Shown here in pieces: positions 40,466 to 49,819 of a stretch of DNA of 64,000 nt. The number at the start of each line of letters is the position of its first letter. Position 1 is the first letter of the stretch. The position numbers and the translations under genes were made by a program. The notes beneath the pieces are model-generated. The model worked only from the letters and a program-made list of their open reading frames with translations, was not told the origin of the DNA and did not search any database. Source of the DNA: Aminobacter aminovorans (GTDB lineage Bacteria > Pseudomonadota > Alphaproteobacteria > Rhizobiales > Rhizobiaceae); contig NZ_UFSM01000001.1 of assembly GCF_900445235.1 (NCBI RefSeq), forward strand, positions 3,363,501 through 3,427,500, given 5' to 3'.

Positions 40466-43400
40466 CTAAACCAGTTCGACCTCGACCACCCCCGGCACTG
40501 CCCGCATGGCCGACGCGATCGACGGCGTGATGCGATAGCGCTCACGCAGCTCGATTTCGATCTCGCCCTCGGCCTCGCCCTTGAGCACGATGAAGCTGAC
40601 CTCGCCTTCGCCGCGCACGGTCAGCTGGTTGGACAGCATGTTGAGGGGCGCTGCGTCGCGCACGAAGATGCGCAACGTCTTCTGCACCCGGCTCGCTTCG
40701 TCCTCGAGCGACTGCACCGTCTGAATGCGCAGGCTCACGCCTTCCGGGCGATCCTCGGCGGCGACGGTGACGACCACGGATTTGCCGGGCTCGCACAAGT
40801 CACGGTACTGCGCCAGCGTCTCCGAGAACATCACCGCTTCATACTGGCCTGAAACATCCGAGAACTGGACGATGCCCATCTTGTTGCCGGTCTTGGTCTT
40901 GCGCTCCTGCTTGGTGGTGACGGTGCCGGCCAGACGGCCGGCAGTCGCACCACGTTTCACGGCAGCGGCAAAGTCACCCCAGTTCTGGACACGCATCTTT
41001 TCGAGCGCTGCCTTGTATTCGTCGAGCGGATGCGCCGAGAGATAAAAGCCGACGACCTGGAACTCGCGATGGAGCCGGTCGGCGGGAAGCCACGCATCGG
41101 CGACCGGAAGATGCAGCGACGGCGCCTGTCCTGAAGCAGCACTGCCGAAGATGTCGGACTGGCCGAGCGTGGCGTTCTCATGGGCACGCGAAGCAAGGCC
41201 CATCATCCGCTCTATGCCCGCCATCATCGCTGCGCGCTCGTGACCGAAACAGTCGAGCGCGCCGGCCATGATCAGGCTTTCAAAGACACGCTTGCCGACA
41301 AGCTTCGGATCGATGCGCTCGCAGAAGTCGGCGAGGCTGGCAAACGGCTTTTCCTCGCGCTTGGCAACGATGTGCTGCACCGCGGCCTCGCCCACGCCCT
41401 TGATCGCCGCAAGCGAGTAGAAGATCTTCTTTTCACCGACCTCGAAGTCACGGAAACTCGTCATGACCGATGGCGGCACGACATCGATGCCAAGGCGCAT
41501 GGCGTCCTGACGGAAATCGTTCAGCTTGTCCGTATTGGACATATCGTAGGTCATCGAGGCCGCGAGGAACTCGACCGGGTAATGCGCCTTCAGATATGCC
41601 GTCTGGTAGGACACGATAGCGTAGGCTGCGGCGTGCGACTTGTTGAAGCCGTAGTCGGCGAATTTGGCGAGCAGATCGAAGATCGCATTGGCCTGCGGCT
41701 TGCTGACCTTCTTGTCCATGGCGCCAGTGACAAAGCGCTCGCGCTGCTTGTCCATCTCGGCGCGGATCTTCTTGCCCATGGCGCGTCGCAGCAGATCGGC
41801 TTCACCGAGCGAATAGCCCGACAGCACCTGCGCAATCTGCATGACCTGTTCCTGGTAAACGATAACCCCTTGGGTCTCCTTCACCAGATAGTCGATCATC
41901 GGATGGATCGAAGCGATCTCCTCCTCACCATGCTTGCGGGCGTTGTAGGTCGGGATGTTCTCCATCGGACCAGGGCGATACAGTGCCACCAGCGCGATGA
42001 TATCCTCGACCTGGTCAGGCTTCATGCCGATCAGCGCCTTGCGCATGCCGGCACTTTCAACCTGGAAGATGCCGACGGTCTCGCCGCGCGACAGCATGGC
42101 ATAGGTCAAGGGATCGTCGAGCGGGATCAATGCGAGATCGATGTCGACGCCGCGGCGGCTGATGAAATGAACGGCCTTCTGCAGGACGGTCAGCGTCTTC
42201 AGGCCAAGGAAGTCGAACTTCACCAGACCGGCCTGTTCGACATATTTCATGTTGAACTGGGTGACCGGCATGTCGGAACGCGGGTCTCGATACATCGGCA
42301 CGAGTTCGGACAGCGGACGGTCGCCGATGACGATACCAGCGGCGTGCGTCGAGGCGTGGCGATAGAGGCCTTCGAGCTTCTGCGCCATGTCGAGCAGCGT
42401 CTGGACGATAGGCTCGCGCTCGGCCTCTTCGGCAAAACGCGGTTCGCCCTCGATCGCCTGTCCGAGCGTCACCGGATTGGCCGGGTTCTGCGGCACCATC
42501 TTGCACAGCTTGTCGACCTGGCCGTAAGGCATCTGCAGCACGCGGCCGACGTCGCGCAACACCGCGCGGGCCTGCAGCGTACCAAAAGTGATGATCTGGC
42601 CGACCTGGTCGCGGCCATATTTGCCCTGCACGTAGCGAATGACCTCTTCGCGCCGATCCTGGCAGAAGTCGATGTCGAAGTCGGGCATCGACACGCGGTC
42701 GGGATTGAGAAAACGCTCGAACAGTAGCGAGAAGCGCAGAGGGTCGACGTCGGTGATGGTGAGCGCGTAGGCCACCAGCGAGCCGGCACCCGAACCACGG
42801 CCGGGTCCTACCGGGATGCCTTGCTGCTTGCCCCATTTGATGAAGTCGGCAACGATCAGGAAGTAGCCTGGGAACTTCATGCGCTCGATGATGCCGAGCT
42901 CGTACTCCAGGCGTTCCTGGTACTGTTCGGGCGTATAGCCCGTCGACAGGCCACGCGTCTCCAGCCGCATGGCAAGGCCTTCACGGGCCTGACGGGACAG
43001 TTCCGCAGCCTCGGCGGCAACGGCCGCGTCGGCATCAGCGATATCGCCACCGGTGAAGCGTGGCAGGATCGGATTGCGGTTCTTGGGGTAGTAGGAACAG
43101 CGCCTGGCGATCTCGACCGTGTTGTCGATTGCTTCAGGCAGATCGGCAAAAAGCTCGCCCATCTCCTTCTGCGACTTGAGGAAATTGTCCGGCGTCAACC
43201 TGCGACGATTGTCCTCGGCGACGACCGAACCCTCGGCAATGGCGATGAGCGCATCATGGGCCTCGAAGTCGGCACGCTTGGCGAAAAACGCCTCGTTGGT
43301 GGCGACCAGAGGCAGATAGTGGCGATAGGCGAGCTCGATCGTTGCCGCCTCGATCATCCGGTCGTAGCCGGCCAGACGCTCGAGTTCGACGTAAAGCCGG

Positions 43401-44011
43401 TCGCCGAACATCTGTTTCATGGTCAGCAGGCGGCTTTCGGCAATTGCCGTGTGGTCGCTCTTGATCGCAGCACCGATCGGACCGCGCGGGCCACCGGTCA
43501 GGCAGATGATCCCTTCAGCCAGCCCGGCAACCCAATCAAGCTTGGCATGAACCGGCTCGCCGTTCGGGGTTTCGAGGTAGAGCCGACTGACCAGCCTGAC
43601 GAGGTTCGCATAGCCGGTTTCGGTCGCGGCAATCAGAACGACTGGAAACAGGTCGAGTGCCTGTTTCCAGCCCTGGCCGCGCTGGGTGCTGTCGCCGCCG
43701 TCGGCGAAGTCGACGTCGACCTGGCAGGCGATCAATGGCTGCACGCCGTCCTTGGTCGCCTTCTGGGCAAATTCGAGCGCCCCGAACAGATTGTTGGTGT
43801 CGGCAACGGCGATGGCCGGCGCCTCGTCCTTGGCAGCGTGAGCGACGACCTTGTCGAGCTTGAGGGCGCCTTCGAGCAGCGAATAGGCAGAGTGAACGCG
43901 CAGATGAATGAACATCCGCTCGGAAGTGTCTGGCTTTTCAGCCCTTATGAGCGCTTCACGCTTCAGGGGATCGCGTGGGAGCCTGTCACTCGACATCGAA
44001 TCGTCTGCCAT
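40466..44011 (-). CDS. dnaE: DNA polymerase III alpha subunit
   Basis: Replicative polymerase, 1181 residues, normal for DnaE1. N-terminal PHP domain (FIHLRVHSAYSLLEGALKLD, then PAIAVADTNNLFGALEF), polymerase core with GPGRGSGAGSLVAYAL and the catalytic aspartates in MPDFDIDFCQDRREEVI, then helix-hairpin-helix and OB-fold regions (AGTVTTKQERKTKTGNKMGI) and a C-terminal tail ending PGVVEVELV. ATG at 44011. It is the housekeeping enzyme, not the SOS-induced DnaE2, because of its length, clean PHP domain and lack of ImuA/ImuB neighbours. Its 3' end faces the pseudogene region. Confidence 0.97.
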   Translation of the reverse strand: MADDSMSSDRLPRDPLKREALIRAEKPDTSERMFIHLRVHSAYSLLEGALKLDKVVAHAAKDEAPAIAVADTNNLFGALEFAQKATKDGVQPLIACQVDVDFADGGDSTQRGQGWKQALDLFPVVLIAATETGYANLVRLVSRLYLETPNGEPVHAKLDWVAGLAEGIICLTGGPRGPIGAAIKSDHTAIAESRLLTMKQMFGDRLYVELERLAGYDRMIEAATIELAYRHYLPLVATNEAFFAKRADFEAHDALIAIAEGSVVAEDNRRRLTPDNFLKSQKEMGELFADLPEAIDNTVEIARRCSYYPKNRNPILPRFTGGDIADADAAVAAEAAELSRQAREGLAMRLETRGLSTGYTPEQYQERLEYELGIIERMKFPGYFLIVADFIKWGKQQGIPVGPGRGSGAGSLVAYALTITDVDPLRFSLLFERFLNPDRVSMPDFDIDFCQDRREEVIRYVQGKYGRDQVGQIITFGTLQARAVLRDVGRVLQMPYGQVDKLCKMVPQNPANPVTLGQAIEGEPRFAEEAEREPIVQTLLDMAQKLEGLYRHASTHAAGIVIGDRPLSELVPMYRDPRSDMPVTQFNMKYVEQAGLVKFDFLGLKTLTVLQKAVHFISRRGVDIDLALIPLDDPLTYAMLSRGETVGIFQVESAGMRKALIGMKPDQVEDIIALVALYRPGPMENIPTYNARKHGEEEIASIHPMIDYLVKETQGVIVYQEQVMQIAQVLSGYSLGEADLLRRAMGKKIRAEMDKQRERFVTGAMDKKVSKPQANAIFDLLAKFADYGFNKSHAAAYAIVSYQTAYLKAHYPVEFLAASMTYDMSNTDKLNDFRQDAMRLGIDVVPPSVMTSFRDFEVGEKKIFYSLAAIKGVGEAAVQHIVAKREEKPFASLADFCERIDPKLVGKRVFESLIMAGALDCFGHERAAMMAGIERMMGLASRAHENATLGQSDIFGSAASGQAPSLHLPVADAWLPADRLHREFQVVGFYLSAHPLDEYKAALEKMRVQNWGDFAAAVKRGATAGRLAGTVTTKQERKTKTGNKMGIVQFSDVSGQYEAVMFSETLAQYRDLCEPGKSVVVTVAAEDRPEGVSLRIQTVQSLEDEASRVQKTLRIFVRDAAPLNMLSNQLTVRGEGEVSFIVLKGEAEGEIEIELRERYRITPSIASAMRAVPGVVEVELV

Positions 44012-44215
44012 TTACCTGGAAATTTCGGTGCCATGTTCGGCCACGCCAGCCACCATGTCCATCCCGCAAGGGGTCGCGCTGGAAACCGCTTGTGGAGTAT
44101 CATCGCAACCGCCGCTTTGCGACCGCCGTGCGTCGCCTTGGCGGTTGAATGCATTGGCAAAACCTGAAACCTTGCCGCCGACATTTGCCCCCTGTTTGCT
44201 TGAAGGAACATCGCC

Positions 44216-45343
44216 ATGAAAACCCGCGCCGCCGTAGCTGTTGGAGCCGGAAAGCCACTCGAGATCATGGAGGTCGACCTCGAAGGGCCGCGCGAGGGCG
44301 AGGTGCTGGTCGAGATCAAGGCGACCGGCATCTGCCATACTGACGAGTTCACTTTGTCGGGTGCCGACCCCGAAGGCATCTTCCCGGCCATTCTGGGCCA
44401 TGAGGGTGCCGGTGTCGTCGTCGACGTCGGCAAGGGTGTGACCTCGCTGAAGAAGGGCGACCACGTCATTCCGCTCTATACGCCGGAATGCCGCTCATGC
44501 CCGTCATGTTTGTCGCGGAAAACCAATCTGTGCACCGCGATCCGCGCGACGCAGGGCCAAGGCCTGATGCCTGATGGTTCGAGCCGCTTCTCGATCGGCA
44601 AGGACAAGATTTTCCATTACATGGGCTGCTCGACATTCTCGAACTTCACCGTGCTGCCCGAGATCGCGCTGGCCAAGGTCAACCCGGACGCCCCGTTCGA
44701 CAAGATCTGCTACATCGGCTGCGGCGTGACGACCGGCATCGGTGCCGTGATCAACACCGCCAAAGTCGAGATCGGTTCGACGGCCATCGTCTTTGGCCTC
44801 GGCGGCATCGGCCTCAACGTGCTGCAGGGCCTGCGCCTTGCCGGTGCCGACATGATCATCGGTGTCGACATCAACAATGACCGCAAGGCCTGGGGCGAAA
44901 AGTTCGGCATGACGCATTTCGTCAATCCGAAGGAGGTCGAGGGCGACATCGTTCCCTATCTCGTCAACATGACCAAGCGTGGTGCCGACCAGATCGGTGG
45001 TGCCGACTACACCTTCGACTGCACCGGCAACGTCAAGGTGATGCGCCAGGCACTTGAAGCCAGCCATCGCGGCTGGGGCGAGTCGATCGTTATCGGTGTC
45101 GCCGGTGCCGGCCAGGAGATCGCGACCCGTCCGTTCCAGCTGGTCACCGGCCGGACCTGGAAGGGCACCGCCTTCGGCGGCGCGCGTGGCCGCACCGATG
45201 TGCCGAAGATCGTCGACTGGTACATGGAGGGCAAGATCCTGATCGACCCGATGATCACGCACACGCTCAAGCTCGAAGACATCAACAAGGGCTTCGACCT
45301 GATGCATGCGGGCGAAAGCATCCGCAGCGTGGTCGTCTACTGA
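44216..45343 (+). CDS. frmA: S-(hydroxymethyl)glutathione dehydrogenase (class III alcohol dehydrogenase)
   Basis: Zinc- and NAD-dependent oxidation of the formaldehyde-glutathione adduct; also reduces S-nitrosoglutathione. The 375-residue protein has the catalytic zinc site C40-H41 in ATGICHTDE and GHEGAGVV, the structural zinc cysteines in PECRSCPSCLSRKTNLC, and the Rossmann motif VFGLGGIGLNVLQG. IGCGVTTGIGA includes the third catalytic zinc cysteine. AAGGA precedes the ATG by about 8 bases. The S-formylglutathione hydrolase that completes the pathway is not adjacent; the next gene is a GNAT protein overlapping by one base. Confidence 0.96.
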   Translation: MKTRAAVAVGAGKPLEIMEVDLEGPREGEVLVEIKATGICHTDEFTLSGADPEGIFPAILGHEGAGVVVDVGKGVTSLKKGDHVIPLYTPECRSCPSCLSRKTNLCTAIRATQGQGLMPDGSSRFSIGKDKIFHYMGCSTFSNFTVLPEIALAKVNPDAPFDKICYIGCGVTTGIGAVINTAKVEIGSTAIVFGLGGIGLNVLQGLRLAGADMIIGVDINNDRKAWGEKFGMTHFVNPKEVEGDIVPYLVNMTKRGADQIGGADYTFDCTGNVKVMRQALEASHRGWGESIVIGVAGAGQEIATRPFQLVTGRTWKGTAFGGARGRTDVPKIVDWYMEGKILIDPMITHTLKLEDINKGFDLMHAGESIRSVVVY

Positions 45344-45816
45344 TGAGCGGGATCGCATATGAGGTCGACGTCAGGGGGCTCGACGACCTGTCCCCGCGCG
45401 ACCTCTATGCGATGCTGAAGATGCGGCTCGACGTCTTTGTCGTCGAGCAGAAATGCGCCTTCCCCGAAATGGACGGCAAGGATCCTGAGGCGCTCCACCT
45501 CAGGCTGCTCGCCGGCAAAGAGTTGCTGGCAAGCACGCGCATCATAGCCCCGTCCGGCTATGACGATCCGGCCTATATTGGCCGGGTCGTGGTCTCGCCT
45601 GATCATCGCGGCAAGCGGCTCGGCGACAAGCTGATGGTGGAATCGATCGCCGCCTGTGAGCGGCTGTTCCCGGGCCGGCCGATTGCCTTGTCGGCGCAGA
45701 GCCATCTCGAACGATTCTACGCGTCGTTCGGCTTCGATACGGTGTCGGAGGAATACCTGGAAGACGACATCCCGCATATCGACATGCTCAGGCCAGTCTC
45801 ACGCGTTAACGACTGA
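45343..45816 (+). CDS. ElaA-like GNAT acetyltransferase
   Basis: A 157-residue protein of the ElaA branch of GNAT acetyltransferases: LYAMLKMRLDVFVVEQKCAF near the start is the ElaA signature, GRVVVSPDHRGKRLGDKLMV the acetyl-CoA binding part, and SAQSHLERFYASFGFDTVSE the last conserved segment. The substrate is unknown. Its ATG shares a base with the frmA stop (TGATG), so translation is coupled with formaldehyde dehydrogenase, though no functional link is known. Confidence 0.88.
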   Translation: MSGIAYEVDVRGLDDLSPRDLYAMLKMRLDVFVVEQKCAFPEMDGKDPEALHLRLLAGKELLASTRIIAPSGYDDPAYIGRVVVSPDHRGKRLGDKLMVESIAACERLFPGRPIALSAQSHLERFYASFGFDTVSEEYLEDDIPHIDMLRPVSRVND

Positions 45817-45829
45817 CGGGTTCAAGGGT

Positions 45830-46174
45830 TCATTCCAGCCAGGTCGTGTCGAAGGCGCCGGCGACATGCAGGTCGGTCGTTTCCAGCCGTCCGGGCCCGA
45901 GATTGGCGAATTTGTGCGGCGTGTTCGCCGGCGCGACCAGGATTTGCCCCGCCTCCGCTTCGATCGTCTCGTCGCCAACGGTGAACAACGCCCGGCCGAC
46001 ACGGACGATGAAGACTTCCGGATAAGGATGCGTGTGAAGTTTCGGTCCGCCGCCGACCTTGTCACTACTGAAGAACACGACAGAAACGTCCGCCCCGTAG
46101 GCAGCGCCCTGGAATTCACCGTGCCAGACATCGGGCATTTCAGCCCATTGTTCGCGATTGATCAGATGTGCCAT
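45830..46174 (-). CDS. Cupin domain protein
   Basis: A 114-residue single-domain cupin. The metal-binding motif 1 is KLHTHPYPEVFIVRVGRALF (two His, one Glu) and motif 2 is PANTPHKFANLG with a third His. The first residues are MAHLINREQWAEMPDVWHGE. Probably a small metal-dependent binding protein or enzyme of unknown substrate. Start at the ATG at 46174 after GGAGC; a start 12 codons upstream is weaker. It converges on the ElaA-like gene. Confidence 0.85.
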   Translation of the reverse strand: MAHLINREQWAEMPDVWHGEFQGAAYGADVSVVFFSSDKVGGGPKLHTHPYPEVFIVRVGRALFTVGDETIEAEAGQILVAPANTPHKFANLGPGRLETTDLHVAGAFDTTWLE

Positions 46175-46239
46175 GGTCGGGCTCCGTTCGACGCACCAGA
46201 CCATAGCCAAAGATATCCTTTCCCGGAACAGCGCCTGAA

Positions 46240-46713
46240 ATGACCGAAAACGCCCCGATCATCTACGTCGATGCCGACGCCTGCCCGGTGAAGGACGAAG
46301 TGGTGAAGGTCGCCGAACGGCTGGATCTTGTCGTGACCTTCGTGTCCAACGGCGGCCTGCGCCCGTCGCGCGATCCGATGATCCGCAATGTCGTGGTGTC
46401 AAAGGGTGCCGATGCCGCCGACGACTGGATCGTCGATAACGCGCGCACCAACGACATCGTCATCACGGCAGACATTCCGCTTGCCGCGCGCACCGTAGCC
46501 CTCGGCGCCCATGTGCTCGGTCCGACAGGCAAGCCGTTCACGCCGGAGACAATCGGCATGGCGGTCGCCATGCGTGATCTCAAGCAGCACCTGCGCGAGA
46601 CAGGTGAGAGCAAGGGCTACAACGCCACCTTCTCACCCCAAGATCGGTCGCGCTTTCTCGGTGCCCTGGACCAGATGGCGCGGCGCGCGGTGAAGTCGGT
46701 GCAGGCGACATGA
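46240..46713 (+). CDS. YaiI/YqxD family protein (DUF188, UPF0178)
   Basis: A 157-residue PIN-like-fold protein of the UPF0178 family. Signature IIYVDADACPVKDEVVKVAE at the N-terminus, then VVSKGADAADDWIVDNA and VITADIPLAARTVALGAHVL, with several conserved aspartates like those of PIN nucleases. Predicted to be a nuclease or RNA-binding protein, not proven. The last codons overlap the start of the DUF1345 gene by four bases (ATGA). Confidence 0.92.
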   Translation: MTENAPIIYVDADACPVKDEVVKVAERLDLVVTFVSNGGLRPSRDPMIRNVVVSKGADAADDWIVDNARTNDIVITADIPLAARTVALGAHVLGPTGKPFTPETIGMAVAMRDLKQHLRETGESKGYNATFSPQDRSRFLGALDQMARRAVKSVQAT

Positions 46714-47366
46714 AGCCTTTCGGCCGCCACTTCATCTTCCTGGCAAGCGTCGGTGTGGGGGTCGTTGCGCTCGCCGTGGCAAAGCTGTTCCAGCATCCGC
46801 TCAGCTACAGCATCGCCGCCAATGCGTTCTTCGCCACTTACATACTGCTTGTCCTGCGTGAAATGCCGAGGCTGACGGCGGACTTCCTCAGCCGGCGCGC
46901 CCAGCAGGCCGATGAGCCGATCTGGATCATCTTCCTGGTGACCATCGGCATCGTCGCGGTGGCTGTCGGCTCGCTGTTCGTCCTGATGAACGCCAAGCAG
47001 GTCCCGCACCCCTATTGGCTGGCGTTTTCGCTGCTGTCGCTGCCGCTCGGCTGGCTGACCATCCACGCCATGGCGGCCCTGCACTACGCCCGTCTCTACT
47101 GGAAAGGCGATAGCAAGGCCGATACCCCGTCGACACGCAGCCGCAAACCTGTCGGCGGCCTGATCTTTCCCGGCACCGAACGTCCCTGCGGCTGGGACTT
47201 CCTCTATTTCGCCGTGGTCATCGGCATGACGGCGCAGACAGCCGATACCAACATCTCATCGACGCACATGCGCCAGGCAGCGCTGGTCCATTCGGTCCTG
47301 TCGTTCTTCTTCAACACCATCATCGTCGCCGCCGCCGTCAACCTGGTAGTCTCGCTCGCAAGCTGA
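46710..47366 (+). CDS. DUF1345 membrane protein
   Basis: A 218-residue membrane protein with about five helices (for example FIFLASVGVGVVALAVAKLF, then IFLVTIGIVAVAVGSLFVLM and the C-terminal SFFFNTIIVAAAVNLVVSLA). The segment LIFPGTERPCGWDFLYFAVVIGMTAQTAD-type text, here GWDFLYFAVVIGMTAQTADT, is the DUF1345 hallmark and recalls potassium-channel-like proteins. The function is unknown. Starts inside the end of the DUF188 gene, so the two form an operon. Confidence 0.88.
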   Translation: MKPFGRHFIFLASVGVGVVALAVAKLFQHPLSYSIAANAFFATYILLVLREMPRLTADFLSRRAQQADEPIWIIFLVTIGIVAVAVGSLFVLMNAKQVPHPYWLAFSLLSLPLGWLTIHAMAALHYARLYWKGDSKADTPSTRSRKPVGGLIFPGTERPCGWDFLYFAVVIGMTAQTADTNISSTHMRQAALVHSVLSFFFNTIIVAAAVNLVVSLAS

Positions 47367-47444
47367 AGCGGTTCACGCGAATATCATCGCGGCAGCGAAA
47401 CAATTCCAGGCACCCAAGCGTAATCCTCAGCGAAGGGGCGTAAA

Positions 47445-48362
47445 ATGGCGTCCCGCGATGGCCGATGCCACGGGAGATCAGGCGAGATGGAAAGCCATGC
47501 ACGCAAAGTGCAGCAGGCGGATGATGGGCCTGCGTCGATCACTAACGGCGCGCTTGTCTACCGGCAGACACGCTGGACGCGCCTTACCCACTGGATCTGG
47601 GCGCTGGCACTGTTTTTCCTCCTGCTGAGCGGCCTGCAGATCTTTAACGCCCACCCCGCGCTCTACATCGGCAAGCAGTCCGGCTTCGCTTTCAGCAACG
47701 ACGTCCTTGTTATTGGCGCCGAAAATAGTGCAACGGGTCCAGTCGGTTACACGACACTCCTCGGGAACAGGTTCGACACGACGGGCGTGCTTGGCCTGTC
47801 GGGGCCGACCGCCAATCCAAGCGCGCGCGCCTTTCCGGCATGGGCAACGATTCCGTCCGGCCAGGATCTCGCCACCGGCCGCGTCGTACACTTCTTCTTC
47901 GCCTGGGTGCTCTCAGGAACGCTGCTCGTCTGGCTCATCGCCAGCCTGTTCAACGGCCATCTGCGACGCGACCTGGTACCCAGCGTCGAAGATCTGCGCC
48001 GGCTGCCCAAGGACATCGCCGACCACGCCAGGCTGAGGTTCCACCATAGCCGTGACTACAACACGCTGCAGAAGCTGGCTTATGGCGGCGTGCTGTTCGT
48101 GCTTCTGCCGCTGATGATCATCACCGGCCTCGCCATGTCGCCAAGCATAAATGCGGCCGCGCCCTTCCTCGCCGACCTGCTTGGAGGACGCCAGACCGCG
48201 CGCACCATCCATTTCGTCACCATGGTGCTGCTTGTCGGCTTCTTCGTCATCCACATGCTGATGATCCTCGCGGCTGGCCCGATAAACGAACTGCGCTCGA
48301 TCGTCACCGGCTGGTATCGCACCGATCCGCCGCAAGGCGACCCTCGCGAAGGGAGCGCCTGA
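47445..48362 (+). CDS. Cytochrome b561-type membrane subunit
   Basis: A 305-residue di-haem membrane protein of the cytochrome b561/Ni-Fe hydrogenase b-subunit type. RLTHWIWALALFFLLLSGLQ gives the first haem histidine and helix; further histidines are in RVVHFFFAWVLSG, ARTIHFVTMVLLVGF and FFVIHMLMIL. Four to five helices. It probably passes electrons from or to the quinone pool for the molybdoenzyme coded one base downstream. Start taken at the ATG at 47445, 6 bases after AAGGGG; the ATG at 47487 would drop 14 residues. Confidence 0.88.
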   Translation: MASRDGRCHGRSGEMESHARKVQQADDGPASITNGALVYRQTRWTRLTHWIWALALFFLLLSGLQIFNAHPALYIGKQSGFAFSNDVLVIGAENSATGPVGYTTLLGNRFDTTGVLGLSGPTANPSARAFPAWATIPSGQDLATGRVVHFFFAWVLSGTLLVWLIASLFNGHLRRDLVPSVEDLRRLPKDIADHARLRFHHSRDYNTLQKLAYGGVLFVLLPLMIITGLAMSPSINAAAPFLADLLGGRQTARTIHFVTMVLLVGFFVIHMLMILAAGPINELRSIVTGWYRTDPPQGDPREGSA

Positions 48363-48363
48363 G

Positions 48364-49155
48364 ATGCCCAAGTTCCAGCTCAACCGCCGGCGCTTCCTCA
48401 CCACAGCTACGCTCGGTGCATCGACGCTCGCGCTCTCAGGTTGCGACGCCTTCGACTTTCTCGCCGATCGCGACAATGGCGTGCGCAATGTCCTCGAGGG
48501 CGCCAACGACCTGACCTACCGCGTCCAGCGGCTGCTCGCCGGCCGCGACTCGCTGGCCCAGGAATTCACCGAATCGGACATTCGCCAGCCGCAACGTCCC
48601 AACGGCATCACCGCGCCCGATGACGGTGTCTACAAGGCCCTTCAGGCGGGCGATTTCGCCGACTGGCGGCTGGAAGTGACAGGGCTGGTCGAAAAGCCGT
48701 TGTCGATATCGCGCCAGCAACTGATGAACATGCCGTCCCGCACCCAGATCACGCGCCATGATTGCGTCGAGGGCTGGAGCTGCATCGCCAAATGGACAGG
48801 CGTGCCGATGGCGCTGGTGCTCGACGCCGCCGTGGTCAAGGCCAATGCACGCTATGTGGTGTTCCACTGCCTCGACACGATCGAGCGCAGCTTGTCGGGC
48901 GAAGTCAAATATTACGGCTCGATCGACCTGGTCGACGCGCGACACCCGCAGACGATCCTCGCCTATGGCATGAACGGCATGCCGCTGCCGGTCGAAAACG
49001 GCGCACCGCTTAGGGTGCGTGTCGAACGACAGCTCGGCTACAAGATGCCGAAATACATCCACAAGATCGAACTGGTCGACGGCTTCGATGCGATGGGCCT
49101 CGGCAAGGGCGGCTATTGGGAAGACCGCGGCTACGACTGGTATGGCGGCATCTGA
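48364..49155 (+). CDS. Tat-exported sulfite-oxidase-fold molybdopterin oxidoreductase
   Basis: A 263-residue molybdenum-cofactor protein of the sulfite oxidase/YedY (MsrP) superfamily. The N-terminus has both a Tat motif (NRRRFL, R8-R10) and a lipobox-like LALSGC (C27), so it may be a lipid-anchored periplasmic enzyme. The cofactor cysteine is C134 in RHDCVEGWSCIAKWTGVPM. The C-terminal part, GYKMPKYIHKIELVDGFD, is typical of the fold. There is no cytochrome c domain and no dimerisation domain. The start is one base after the cytochrome b561 stop. The substrate is unknown; MsrP-like methionine sulfoxide reduction is one option. Confidence 0.88.
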   Translation: MPKFQLNRRRFLTTATLGASTLALSGCDAFDFLADRDNGVRNVLEGANDLTYRVQRLLAGRDSLAQEFTESDIRQPQRPNGITAPDDGVYKALQAGDFADWRLEVTGLVEKPLSISRQQLMNMPSRTQITRHDCVEGWSCIAKWTGVPMALVLDAAVVKANARYVVFHCLDTIERSLSGEVKYYGSIDLVDARHPQTILAYGMNGMPLPVENGAPLRVRVERQLGYKMPKYIHKIELVDGFDAMGLGKGGYWEDRGYDWYGGI

Positions 49156-49313
49156 CCGAAAGCCGTCAGCGCCATTTATGATCACATCTTTTCAGTAGCT
49201 TGGCCGAATTTCCGGATCTTGCGATTGCACATCTGGGCTCGCTGGCCGATGCTCGCCCCCCTGCCGCCAGACAGCTTGCGGCCCAATCCAACACACGACA
49301 GGAGGCCCTTCTG

Positions 49314-49694
49314 GTGTCCGACACCACGAATATCTATGAACAGTCGCCCGATCTCGACACCATTGGCGGACGCCTGTCACGGGCCCGCGAAGCGAGCGGC
49401 TTGAGCGCTTCCGAACTTGCCTGGCGCCTTGGGGTCAAGACCGCCACAATCAGCGCCTGGGAGCGCGACCGCTCCGAGCCCGGCGCACATCGCATAGCCA
49501 AGCTGGCAGGCCTACTCGCCACCAGCATTTCCTGGATCCTGCACGGCGTCGGTCCCGCTCCGCACGAAGACGACCTGTCCGCTGCGTCGGTCTCGCTGCA
49601 GATGGAACGACTGCGACGGTTGCACCGCCAGACCGGCAATCTGATTGGCCAGCTCGAGCGCGACCTCCGCAAGCTGCAAAGTGCCGGGACCTGA
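49314..49694 (+). CDS. XRE-family DNA-binding protein
   Basis: A 126-residue protein with an N-terminal helix-turn-helix of the XRE (Cro/CI) type: GGRLSRAREASGLSASELAW, then GVKTATISAWERDRSEPGAH. The C-terminal 45 residues form a coiled-coil-like helix (ERLRRLHRQTGNLIGQLERD). Start at the GTG at 49314, 8 bases after AGGAGG, the best ribosome site in this area; earlier in-frame codons give a poor extension. The targets are unknown. It lies directly upstream of the glycine riboswitch and may end before it. Confidence 0.85.
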   Translation: MSDTTNIYEQSPDLDTIGGRLSRAREASGLSASELAWRLGVKTATISAWERDRSEPGAHRIAKLAGLLATSISWILHGVGPAPHEDDLSAASVSLQMERLRRLHRQTGNLIGQLERDLRKLQSAGT

Positions 49695-49819
49695 GGCGGA
49701 CCACCCGGAAGTATTGGTTGGGACTATCCATCCGGTGAATAAGCACTGCGCGGACAGGTGACAAAGTGTCGTCGGTGGGATATTGACGACTCGTCTGGGG
49801 CCTTTGCGGGCTCCACCTG

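Noticed and set aside
41180..42727. Plus-strand open frame of 515 codons within dnaE
   Set aside because: Antisense to highly conserved dnaE codons; composition (many His, Asp, Gly repeats) is that of reverse-strand reading.
40466..44011. SOS-type DnaE2 with ImuA/ImuB
   Set aside because: The protein is DnaE1-like in length and PHP motifs, no imuA/imuB is adjacent, and no LexA box was found upstream.
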